Shown: piece after piece, positions 1-6,908 of the stretch
How positions within the stretch are numbered: position 1 is the stretch's first letter
Layout: each line of letters opens with the position of its first letter
NCBI GenBank assembly: GCA_035527835.1
Contig: DATKZS010000236.1
Location: forward strand, 1 to 30,442
Reading direction: 5' to 3'
Source: DATKZS01 sp035527835 [NCBI: bacterium]
GTDB lineage: Bacteria; RBG-13-61-14
DNA: 30,442 nt
Translations under genes and position numbers: made by a program
The notes under the pieces: generated by a model
The model's input: only the letters and a program-made list of their open reading frames with translations
Told to the model about the DNA's origin: nothing
The model's database searches: none

Positions 1-1053
1 GGCGAAGTCGTCCTGGCCGTGGCAGCGGAAGCAGGCCAGGTGCGGCTTTTGGGGGTCGGCCTCGTCCTTGTGATGGCACTTGTCGCAGGTCCAGTCCACA
101 AGCTCGGAGTGCCGGGTGTGGCTCCAGACCGCGGGCCCGGCCTCCTGGTACTCGAACTGGAAGAAGCCCGGCCCGTGCTGGTGGCAGTCGGTGCAGACGC
201 CGGGCATGTTGGGCGAGAGGTCGGGGTTATAGGCGTTGTGGCATTCCAGGCAGCGCTTGTGGAGGGCTTGTTCCAGGCTGGGCGCTGCTTTTTTATCATC
301 CGGCGTTCCCGCCGGGTTGGGATCCATGTTCGGGTGGCATTCGGTGCACGCGGCGGCTCCCACCTCCGGGTCGTCAGTGGTGTGGCAGAAGGCGCAGTTC
401 AGGTGCCGCTCCTTCTCGTGCTTGGGCACGTCTTTAGTCAAATCCTTGGCGAGCTCGGCGAGCGGCTGGTGGCAGGCGCGGCAGGCGCGGTAATCGCCGT
501 CCTTCACCGCCTCCGTGTCCTGGTGGTGGCAGGTCAGGCAGGTGAGCTTGCCGCCCATCTGGCGCGAGTGCTCGCGGTGGCTCCACTCGACCCCGCCGTG
601 CGGCCCGATAAACGTCTGGCGGTGGCAGTCGCGGCAGGAGGTCGGGCCTTTCTTGACCGCGTTGTGGCAGCCCAGGCATTTGGCGTGATAGGCCTGCATG
701 GCGGGCGGCCCCTGCTCGCCGGTCTTGTACACCGGGTTGACCACGGTCTCGCCGGTGTAAATATCGGCCAGGATCATGGCCTGGTCCTTGGGCGGGAGCG
801 CGTGGCATTGGGAGCAGGGCTTGGGGTTGACGACTCCGGGCCGCTCGGTGTGGTGGCAGGTGGTGCAGTTGTAGTCCTTCATCCGGGAGTGCAGCTCGTG
901 GTTCCAGGGCACGTCGCCGATGCGGGCGGGAAGCGTCACGTCCGGGTTCGAGGCGGGACGCACCAGCAAGCCGCCGCCGCCGATGCCGATCAGCACCAGC
1001 ATCACCGGCAGCAAAAACTCGACTTTGATCTTCTTCCTTTTCACTGCTACCAT
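1..1053 (-). CDS. Multiheme cytochrome c, at least 12 hemes (3' end outside window)
   Basis: This is a periplasmic electron-transfer protein. 351 codons are visible and the frame is still open at the window edge, so the C-terminus is missing. It starts at ATG 1053 behind an AAAAGGG-like ribosome site. Residues 4-9 are basic and residues 12-31 form one hydrophobic segment, which fits a signal anchor. Twelve CxxCH heme motifs follow, with first Cys at about 63, 80, 126, 140, 172, 191, 220, 236, 268, 287, 323 and 341. Extra His residues at several sites (for example the HELHS and HTRHSE stretches) fit bis-His heme ligation. The heme spacing resembles class III or NapC/NrfH-independent multiheme cytochromes, but I cannot name the subfamily. 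The gene lies beside the Rnf cluster; multiheme cytochromes next to rnf are known in Desulfovibrio and Methanosarcina. Electron exchange with Rnf is therefore plausible but inferred. Confidence 0.93.
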   Translation of the reverse strand, partial: MVAVKRKKIKVEFLLPVMLVLIGIGGGGLLVRPASNPDVTLPARIGDVPWNHELHSRMKDYNCTTCHHTERPGVVNPKPCSQCHALPPKDQAMILADIYTGETVVNPVYKTGEQGPPAMQAYHAKCLGCHNAVKKGPTSCRDCHRQTFIGPHGGVEWSHREHSRQMGGKLTCLTCHHQDTEAVKDGDYRACRACHQPLAELAKDLTKDVPKHEKERHLNCAFCHTTDDPEVGAAACTECHPNMDPNPAGTPDDKKAAPSLEQALHKRCLECHNAYNPDLSPNMPGVCTDCHQHGPGFFQFEYQEAGPAVWSHTRHSELVDWTCDKCHHKDEADPQKPHLACFRCHGQDDFA

Positions 1054-1065
1054 CCCTTTTCAGGT

Positions 1066-1137
1066 AGTGCGTAGAGCGAAGGGCGAATGTCGTGTCTTCA
1101 CGCCCTACGCCCTGCGCCCTACGACATGCGAAATACG
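1066..1137. repeat. Family E imperfect hairpin with 7-bp units
   Basis: Between the divergent cytochrome and rseC-like genes the right half reads as repeated GCCCTAC/GCCCTGC heptamers (about 1101-1125). The left half (about 1066-1087) is a degraded reverse complement containing GTAGAGCGAAGGGCG. The two halves can fold into an imperfect hairpin. It occupies most of the 86-bp divergent spacer, so it may overlap both promoters. I found no clear -35/-10 pair here. Confidence 0.5.
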
Positions 1138-1139
1138 CC

Positions 1140-1637
1140 ATGCCCAGAGTCGGAATCGTCATCGAGACCAGGGCCCACGAGGCCGTGGTCTCCACCCATA
1201 AGCGCGGCATCTGCGCGGACTGCGCCGACCACTCGTCCTGTTCCCTCGAGGGCGCCATGGGGAAGGAGGTCCCCGAGGACGTGGTCGCCAGGAACCCCAT
1301 CAACGCCCGCGTCGGCGACTACGTCGAGTTCGACCTGCCCGGCTTGACCGAGCTCAAGCTCTCGCTCCTCATCTGGGGACTGCCGGTGGCCGGCATGGTC
1401 GCCGGCGCGCTCATCGCCCCCCACCACGTCCCCGCCGCTCTCGCCGACGCCGACACCGCTTCCTTCATCGGCGCCGTGATCGGGCTCATCGTTTCCGCGG
1501 TCCCCATCGTGATCTACGACCGGCTCAGCCGCCGCGACCGGAACCTGGTGCCCGAGATCACCAGGACCGTGAGCAAGTCGTCCTGCCTTAACCTCCCCCC
1601 GCTCCTGCTTAAACAAGGCCCGGGCGGAAAAAATTAA
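1140..1637 (+). CDS. RseC/SoxR-reducing-system-like membrane protein
   Basis: The protein has 165 residues in the RseC/MucC layout. A short N-terminal cytoplasmic region carries a Cys cluster (Cys25, Cys28, Cys34 in KRGICADCADHSSC). A small beta region follows, with the typical N-x-x-x-A-x-x-G-D-x-V segment. Two membrane helices lie at about 71-92 and 107-128, and a short basic tail ends the protein. ATG 1140 was chosen because the family normally begins at this point; an upstream in-frame ATG at 1092 would add residues encoded by the family E repeat. No strong ribosome site is visible. RseC-like proteins occur beside rnf or rsx genes in many bacteria, where they take part in SoxR reduction or in redox maintenance of the complex. 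The role here is inferred from sequence layout and position. Confidence 0.8.
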   Translation: MPRVGIVIETRAHEAVVSTHKRGICADCADHSSCSLEGAMGKEVPEDVVARNPINARVGDYVEFDLPGLTELKLSLLIWGLPVAGMVAGALIAPHHVPAALADADTASFIGAVIGLIVSAVPIVIYDRLSRRDRNLVPEITRTVSKSSCLNLPPLLLKQGPGGKN

Positions 1638-1722
1638 TTTAATCAACAAGGATGTCAAGGATGCCAAGGATATGATAAATCAATATTCTTATCCTTAATA
1701 TCCTTATTATCCTTGTTAATTC
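1634..1722. repeat. Family A hairpin, copy 1, in a convergent gap
   Basis: The left arm (1645-1672) holds three CAAGGAT units with 9-bp period. The right arm (1689-1717) holds matching ATCCTT units, also every 9 bp. Six-base AAGGAT/ATCCTT stems would alternate with 3-nt internal loops, because the two arms use different spacers (GTC/GCC against AAT/ATT). It fills the gap between the stop codons of two convergent genes, where it could act as a two-way terminator. A second copy lies at 11767-11910. Confidence 0.75.
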
Positions 1723-1741
1723 CTCCTCCTCCGTTTCCCGA

Positions 1742-3889
1742 TCACGGCGACTCGCGCAGGATCTGCTCCAGGACCTCCATGGCGCCGCGCTTGCCGCCGG
1801 CCTGCTTGATCATGTGCTTTTGCCAGTCCTCGTCCCTCCAGTAACAGATGGTGCCGCAGCGCAGGCAGCGCGCGGCCTCGGCCTCCATCAGCTCGGGGGT
1901 GAGGGTCAGGTCCACCTCGTCAAAGCTCTTGATGCGCTCGGCGGCGGGCAGCTCCGGCTGGGGGACCTTTTTCCGGCTGGCCACGCCCTCCACCGGTATC
2001 TCCCTGGACACGGGCATGCGCGTCGGCTTGTAGAGCGCGCCCTTCGGGATCGAGATGTCCTCGCCCTTCAAGAACAGATGGATCGAGCGCGCGGCTCTCC
2101 GGCCCGTGCCGATGGCATCCACCAGGAGCGCGGGCCCGCTCCAGATGTCGCCGCCGGTGAAGACCTTGGCGAGCCCCGTCTGCAGCGTGACCTCGTTGGC
2201 GTCAATGGTCTTCCACTTGGTGATCTTGAGTCCGCGCTTGACGAGGTCCTCGGTGGCCCACTCGACGCGGGGCATCTGGCCGATGGCGGCGATGACCACG
2301 TCCGCGTCCATCATGGTTTCCGAGCCCTCGATCGGCACCGGCCGGCGCCGGCCGGACTTGTCCGGCTCGCCGAGCTCCATTTTGATGTACTCGATCTGCT
2401 TGAGCTTCCCGTTCTCGCCGAGGAGCTTGCTGGGCGCGGCCAGGAAATGGTATTTGACGCCCTCGTGCTCGGCGGCCTCGATCTCGATCGCGCTCGCGGG
2501 CATTTCCTTCTTGGTCCGGCGGTACAGGAGCACGACCTCATTGGCGCCCATGCGCAAAGACGAGCGGCAGGCGTCCATGGCGGTGTTGCCGCCTCCGACC
2601 ACGATGACCTTCTTGCCGGTCAGGTCCACCTTGATCCCCAGCTCGCGCTTTTGCAGGAACTCGGTGCCCTTCCACACTCCGTCCAGGTCCTCGCCGGGCA
2701 CGCGCAGGGCCTGGTTGTCCCACGCGCCCATGGCCAGGTACACGGCGTCGTACTCGGCCTCCAGCCCGGCCACGGTGATGTCCTGGCCCAGCTCCTGGTT
2801 GTAGCGGGCCTCGACGCCGAGGTCGAGGATCTGCTGGATCTCGAAGTCGAGGGTCTTCTTGGGCAGGCGGTACTCGGGGATGCCGTAGCGGGCCATGCCG
2901 CCCAGGGCCGGCTTGCTGTCGTAGATGGTGACGGCGTGGCCGAGGCGGCGGAGGAACCAGGCGGCGGAGAGGCCGGACGGCCCGCCGCCGACGATGGCGA
3001 CCTTCTTGCCGGAGTCCGGGAGCATGGAGGGCTTCTCGCGCTCGGGGAGCGACATCTCCCAGTCGGCCACGAAGCGCTTGATGTAGTTGTGGTGCACCGG
3101 CTCGTCGGCGATGGCGGCTCTGCGGCAGCCGGACTCGCACGGCGCCGGGCAGACGCGGCCGCAGATCAGCGGCAGCGGATTGCGTTCCTTGATGATGTTC
3201 ACGGCCTCCTGGTACCGGCCCTTCCCGGCGAAGTCCACGTAGGCCGGGATGTCAATCTGGGCGGGGCAGAGCTGCTTGCAGGGAGAGAGGCACTCGTCAA
3301 CGCGGTTCAGGTGCAAGAGCCGGTCGGAGAGGGTGTAGAGCTGGATCACGCCCTGGGGGCAGGCCCGCTCGCAGGCGCCGCAGCCCACGCACCTCTCGGG
3401 GTCCAGCACCGGCAGGCCCTCGTCGCCCATGCGGAGCGCGCCGAACTGGCAGGCCTTGACGCAACTGCCCATCCCGAGGCATCCGTAGGAGCAGAGGATA
3501 TCGCCGCCGTAAAGGCCGGCCATGGCCTTGCAGTCGAGCGCGCCGTCGTAATAGTACTTGCGGATGGCGCGGTCGCCGCCGGTGCAGTAATGCTCCGCGA
3601 TCTTGGGCTCGACAAAGCCCACGTCGCCCCCCATGACCCTGGCCACCTTGGCCGCGACGTCCGGGCCGCCCGCCACGCAGGCCGTGACCGGCGCCAGCTT
3701 GTTCACGACGGCCTCGGCGCAGGCCGAGCAGCCCGTGTACCCGCAGCCGCCGCAGTTGGCGCCGGGAAGGCTCTCCTCCACCGCGGCGACCCGGGGATCA
3801 ACCTCGACATAAAACACCTTGGCCGCCACCGCCAGCAAAACCGCCGAAGCCAGCCCGATGCTAAGCATTATCAAAGCAGGAGTAAACAT
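1742..3889 (-). CDS. rnfB: RnfB fused to a GltD-like NAD(P)H oxidoreductase
   Basis: The protein has 715 residues; an ordinary RnfB has roughly 190-330. Residues 4-26 form the RnfB membrane anchor. The N-terminal Fe-S motif is Cys46, Cys49, Cys54, Cys71. Two ferredoxin-like clusters follow: Cys133/137/143/147 and Cys167/170/173/177. From about residue 190 it becomes a GltD/NfnB-type module. This has an N-terminal Fe-S domain (Cys200/204/208 and Cys243/247/251/255), an FAD loop GGGPSGLSAA near 301, and an NAD(P)H loop GGGNTAMDAC near 432. A C-terminal GGD segment at about 579 and a CLRC motif at Cys675/678 follow. Start ATG 3889 has GAGAGG upstream. RnfB normally receives electrons from ferredoxin. 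The fused flavoprotein suggests direct transfer between NAD(P)H and the RnfB clusters, which is an inference. Confidence 0.96.
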   Translation of the reverse strand: MFTPALIMLSIGLASAVLLAVAAKVFYVEVDPRVAAVEESLPGANCGGCGYTGCSACAEAVVNKLAPVTACVAGGPDVAAKVARVMGGDVGFVEPKIAEHYCTGGDRAIRKYYYDGALDCKAMAGLYGGDILCSYGCLGMGSCVKACQFGALRMGDEGLPVLDPERCVGCGACERACPQGVIQLYTLSDRLLHLNRVDECLSPCKQLCPAQIDIPAYVDFAGKGRYQEAVNIIKERNPLPLICGRVCPAPCESGCRRAAIADEPVHHNYIKRFVADWEMSLPEREKPSMLPDSGKKVAIVGGGPSGLSAAWFLRRLGHAVTIYDSKPALGGMARYGIPEYRLPKKTLDFEIQQILDLGVEARYNQELGQDITVAGLEAEYDAVYLAMGAWDNQALRVPGEDLDGVWKGTEFLQKRELGIKVDLTGKKVIVVGGGNTAMDACRSSLRMGANEVVLLYRRTKKEMPASAIEIEAAEHEGVKYHFLAAPSKLLGENGKLKQIEYIKMELGEPDKSGRRRPVPIEGSETMMDADVVIAAIGQMPRVEWATEDLVKRGLKITKWKTIDANEVTLQTGLAKVFTGGDIWSGPALLVDAIGTGRRAARSIHLFLKGEDISIPKGALYKPTRMPVSREIPVEGVASRKKVPQPELPAAERIKSFDEVDLTLTPELMEAEAARCLRCGTICYWRDEDWQKHMIKQAGGKRGAMEVLEQILRESP

Positions 3890-3988
3890 CTTTTTCCTCT
3901 CTGTTTCATGTCGAATGCCCGCGTAATTTAGGCTGATCCTTTATTTTCACTCCCTCTTGGCCGCATCATCGCCGCGGCCGGGACGCCG

Positions 3989-4567
3989 TCACCCGATCAT
4001 GCCCTGGAACGCGAAAAAGGAAAGCGCAATGAGTCCCGCGGTGACGAGTCCAATGCCCGTGCCCTGGAGCTCCTTCGGAATCCTGGAAATCTCGAATTTC
4101 TCCCTGATGCCCGCGAACAGGACCAGGGCCAGGCCGAAACCGGAGGCGCTGGCTATGGAGAAGACCAGCATGTCCATGAAGCCATAGCCCTCGTTGATGT
4201 TGATGATGGCCACGCCCAAAACGGCGCAGTTGGTGGTGATGAGGGGGAGGAAGATGCCAAGGGCCTTGTATAAGGCGGGGATGCTTTTTTTAAGGAACAG
4301 CTCCACGAACTGGACCAGGGCGGCGATGACCAGGATGAAGGCCAGGGTCCGGATGTATTCGAGATTGTATGGAACCAGGATGTACCGGTTCACCGCCCAG
4401 GTGATGGCCGCGGCCAGGGCCAGCACGAAAATGACGGCAAGGGACATGCCGATGGCCGTGTCCATCTTCTTGGAGGTGCCCAGGAAAGGGCAGTTGCCCA
4501 GGTAACGGGCGAGGAGCACGTTGTTGATGAAGATGGCGCTGATGATAAGGGCAAAGTAATGGTCCAT
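3989..4567 (-). CDS. rnfA: Rnf complex membrane subunit RnfA
   Basis: This is a 192-residue integral membrane protein of normal family length with about six helices. Together with RnfE it forms the membrane core that carries electrons across the bilayer. The two conserved intramembrane cysteines of the family are present: Cys26 in NCPFLG and Cys114 in TTNCAVLG. In solved Rnf/NQR structures these residues share a [2Fe-2S] cluster with their partner subunit. ATG 4567 has AAGGAG eight bases upstream, and that site overlaps the rnfE stop, so the two genes are translated in close succession. A 99-bp gap separates it from rnfB. Confidence 0.97.
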   Translation of the reverse strand: MDHYFALIISAIFINNVLLARYLGNCPFLGTSKKMDTAIGMSLAVIFVLALAAAITWAVNRYILVPYNLEYIRTLAFILVIAALVQFVELFLKKSIPALYKALGIFLPLITTNCAVLGVAIININEGYGFMDMLVFSIASASGFGLALVLFAGIREKFEISRIPKELQGTGIGLVTAGLIALSFFAFQGMIG

Positions 4568-4579
4568 CGGTCCTGCTCC

Positions 4580-5185
4580 TTATTTCCCGATCTTTCCGAT
4601 CACGTTCATGATTCCGAGCATGAGTCCCAGGCAGACGAACGCGCCCGGCGCCTTCTGCAAAAAGGCGAACGGCTCAAGGGGGATATGGAGCTGCGCGAAC
4701 AGGGGGAAGCCGAAAATTTTCCCCAGTCCGAACAGCTCCCGGATCGCGCCCAGGGCGGTGAGCGACATGGTGAAGCCGAGGCCCATGCCCAACCCGTCGG
4801 CCAGGGACGCGATCACCCCGTTCTTCTTGGCGAAGGCCTCGGCCCGCCCCAGGATGATGCAGTTCACCACGATCAGCGGAATGAAGATGCCCAGGGCCTC
4901 GGACAACGTGAAAAAGTAGGCCTTCATCACCATCTCCACGCAGACCACGAAGGTGGCGACGATCACGATATAACATGCCACCCTCACCTCGTCGGGGATG
5001 ATCTTGCGCAGGGCCGAGATCAACATATTGGAACAGACGAGCACAAAGGTGGCCGCGATGCCCATGCCGATGCCGTTTTCCACGGAGGTCGTCACCGCGA
5101 GGGTGGGGCACAGCCCCAGCACGAACCGGAAAGGCGGAATCTCCTTCCACAGCCCCTTGGTAAACTCCTGGGTGAGTGTAGCCAT
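4580..5185 (-). CDS. rnfE: Rnf complex membrane subunit RnfE
   Basis: This is a 201-residue membrane protein homologous to RnfA and inverted relative to it in the complex. The conserved cysteines Cys26 (GLCPTLA) and Cys109 (VVNCIILG) would complete the intramembrane [2Fe-2S] site with RnfA. ATG 5185 is preferred over an in-frame TTG two codons earlier because GAGGGGG lies eight bases before the ATG. The gene starts 18 bp after the rnfG stop and ends 12 bp before rnfA, so it belongs to the same operon. Length and composition are ordinary for the family. Confidence 0.97.
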   Translation of the reverse strand: MATLTQEFTKGLWKEIPPFRFVLGLCPTLAVTTSVENGIGMGIAATFVLVCSNMLISALRKIIPDEVRVACYIVIVATFVVCVEMVMKAYFFTLSEALGIFIPLIVVNCIILGRAEAFAKKNGVIASLADGLGMGLGFTMSLTALGAIRELFGLGKIFGFPLFAQLHIPLEPFAFLQKAPGAFVCLGLMLGIMNVIGKIGK

Positions 5186-5203
5186 GTTCAAGGCCCCCTC
5201 GAT

Positions 5204-5827
5204 TTACAGGCCCGCGGCCTGTCTGATCCGTTGTTCGTTGCGCTTGAATATCTCCACCGCTTGCGCCACGTCCCGGGCCGCGGCCCGGCTGGAAAGCGTG
5301 GCGCCGCTGACGGCATCAATCGTGCCGCCGTCCTTTTTGATCTTGAACGCCGTGTTCAGGCCGAGACCCCGGAATTGCATGGTGAACGAGTCCTCCCTGA
5401 TGCGCGTGCCCACCCCGGGGGTCTGATCCACGACGGCCGGCCCGATGCCGACCAGGTTCCCGTCTTCGAGGTTAAACCCCGCCATGATCGCCACCTCGCC
5501 CCCGCCATACCCCTTGCCCGATACGTCAAACGCCACGGCAAAGGGACGCTCGTCCTTCTTGAGCACGAAAAATACCAGGGGCTTGCCGTCCTCCAGCGCG
5601 ATCTCCTTTTTCTGGGCCAGCAGCTCGTCGGCCAGCCGGGATTGCTGGTCAGCGCTCAGTTGGCCCGAGATGATCTCCTTGAGCGAGATTACCGCGGGAA
5701 TCTTCTTGAAGCGGAGCACGTTGTTCTTGGCCAGCTCCTCGGTCAGGGAATTGAGCGCGCCCAGGGACAGGCCGCTGACCAGCGAGATGGCCGCCAACAC
5801 CACGATCATCTGAATGTACTTACCCAT
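5204..5827 (-). CDS. rnfG: Rnf complex FMN subunit RnfG
   Basis: The protein has 207 residues: an N-terminal membrane anchor (about 5-25) and an extracytoplasmic FMN-binding domain. The covalent FMN motif SGATLSS is intact, with Thr177 as the predicted phosphoester attachment residue. A TPGVG segment near 136-140 matches the family's TPGLG. The first codon lies inside the rnfD end (8-bp overlap, ATGGGTAA), which implies translational coupling. An ApbE flavin transferase would be needed for covalent FMN; none is encoded in this window. Confidence 0.96.
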   Translation of the reverse strand: MGKYIQMIVVLAAISLVSGLSLGALNSLTEELAKNNVLRFKKIPAVISLKEIISGQLSADQQSRLADELLAQKKEIALEDGKPLVFFVLKKDERPFAVAFDVSGKGYGGGEVAIMAGFNLEDGNLVGIGPAVVDQTPGVGTRIREDSFTMQFRGLGLNTAFKIKKDGGTIDAVSGATLSSRAAARDVAQAVEIFKRNEQRIRQAAGL

Positions 5828-6788
5828 GTTGGATCACCACCTTGACGGGACGCGGATGGATCTTGTCCAAAAGCGGAGATGCCACGTTCATGAGCAGGAC
5901 CGCGAACGGGACGGCGTCGGGCCAGACCCCGAAGGTCCGGATCAGCATGATCATGGCGCCGGTGAAGACGCCGTAGATGAGCATGGGCGCATGGTTCACC
6001 GGCGAGCAGGTGGAATCGGAGGAGATGAAGAACGCGGCCAGCATGACGTTGCCGGTGGCGAGCTGGGCAAGCGGCCCGGCCAGCTCCGGCTTGGCCAGAT
6101 GGAACAGCGGCGTGGACAACGCCACCCCCAAAATCACCCCCAGCGGTATCTGCCAGCGCACGTGCCCGAGCGCCACCAGCATAATGCCGCCCAAAAATGT
6201 AAAGAAGATCACCACCTCGTGCTGCGCCGCGATCGAGTCCATGCCCACCGGGTAAATATGGTTCTGCCAACTGAGGAGCAGGATCATCCACCCGATCATG
6301 GCCGGATGAAACGGATATGCGCCGATGCCGCCGTAAATCTGCTTGCCCACCACGATCGCGATCGTGACCCCCACCACCACCACCCACCACGGCACCGTGG
6401 GCGGCATCATCACCCCGATGATCAGACCCATCAGCGCGCCGTGGCCGTTGGTCACGTGGTACGGCTGCCGAAACAGGATCTGGACCGCATACTCGGCCAG
6501 GATGCCGGTGCCCATGCCCAGCGCCACCACCGCCATGGCCCCGATCATGGAAAACACCGCGACCGGAATGCCCAGCTCCCGGACCAGGAAGCCGAGCGCC
6601 CGGGAGAACACGCCCGTGCCCACCCCGAGCGACTGCAGGGCCTCCGGCCCGAACCCGTAAGCGATACAGCCTACCCCCGCCGCGGGCAGCAGCGCCAGGA
6701 TGTACGCGTAGTTCATCCGGGTGATGCTGCTCTCCGCCCGCCAGTGCGGCGGCGGACCCACCGTGAATAATGGAGTCCCCGTTGACAT
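5820..6788 (-). CDS. rnfD: Rnf complex membrane subunit RnfD, lacking the SGAT FMN motif
   Basis: This is a 322-residue, highly hydrophobic protein that matches RnfD at its N-terminus, through the NGHGALMGLIIGVMMPP region, and in its C-terminal part (GVWPDAVPFAVLLMN, then SPLLDKIHPRP). ATG 6788 is chosen because GGAGG lies six bases upstream; a longer frame upstream only reads through the family D repeat. The usual segment between the central HPAMIGW region and the RWQIPL region contains SGATP with the FMN-bearing Thr. Here it is shortened to about 35 residues and has no SGAT. The subunit is otherwise intact, so this looks like a diverged form and not a broken gene. It overlaps rnfG by 8 bp. 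Confidence 0.93.
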   Translation of the reverse strand: MSTGTPLFTVGPPPHWRAESSITRMNYAYILALLPAAGVGCIAYGFGPEALQSLGVGTGVFSRALGFLVRELGIPVAVFSMIGAMAVVALGMGTGILAEYAVQILFRQPYHVTNGHGALMGLIIGVMMPPTVPWWVVVVGVTIAIVVGKQIYGGIGAYPFHPAMIGWMILLLSWQNHIYPVGMDSIAAQHEVVIFFTFLGGIMLVALGHVRWQIPLGVILGVALSTPLFHLAKPELAGPLAQLATGNVMLAAFFISSDSTCSPVNHAPMLIYGVFTGAMIMLIRTFGVWPDAVPFAVLLMNVASPLLDKIHPRPVKVVIQHG

Positions 6789-6798
6789 CAATGCCTCC

Positions 6799-6908
6799 CC
6801 ATTTGAAGGCTTGAGGCGTGAGGCGTGGGGCTTGAGGAAATCGCCCCCAAGTCCCGCGCCTCTCAAGCCTCAAGCCCCAAGCCTCAAGCCTCAAGCCCCA
6901 AGCCTCTC
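6799..6908. repeat. Family D imperfect hairpin of 7-bp units inside the rnf operon
   Basis: The 120-bp gap between rnfC and rnfD is largely filled by GGCTTGA/GGCTTGG heptamers, read on the minus strand at about 6866-6906. A shorter inverted set of GCCTCA/GCCCCA units lies at about 6805-6840. The transcript would fold into a long stem between two cistrons, which could stabilise mRNA ends or lower downstream expression. The array is low-complexity and would be prone to slippage. Confidence 0.7.

Noticed and set aside
19-1074. A 351-codon open frame on the plus strand opposite the cytochrome
   Set aside because: It is antisense to twelve ordered heme motifs; its Val/Gly/Ala/His-rich product shows no domain.
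1814-3931. A 705-codon open frame on the plus strand opposite rnfB
   Set aside because: It is a GC-rich mirror of rnfB codons, has no family features and lacks a ribosome site. RnfB on the other strand is certain.
4559-5845. Long plus-strand frame opposite rnfE and rnfG
   Set aside because: It spans two clear genes and their gap in antisense and has a shuffled His/Asp/Gly composition.
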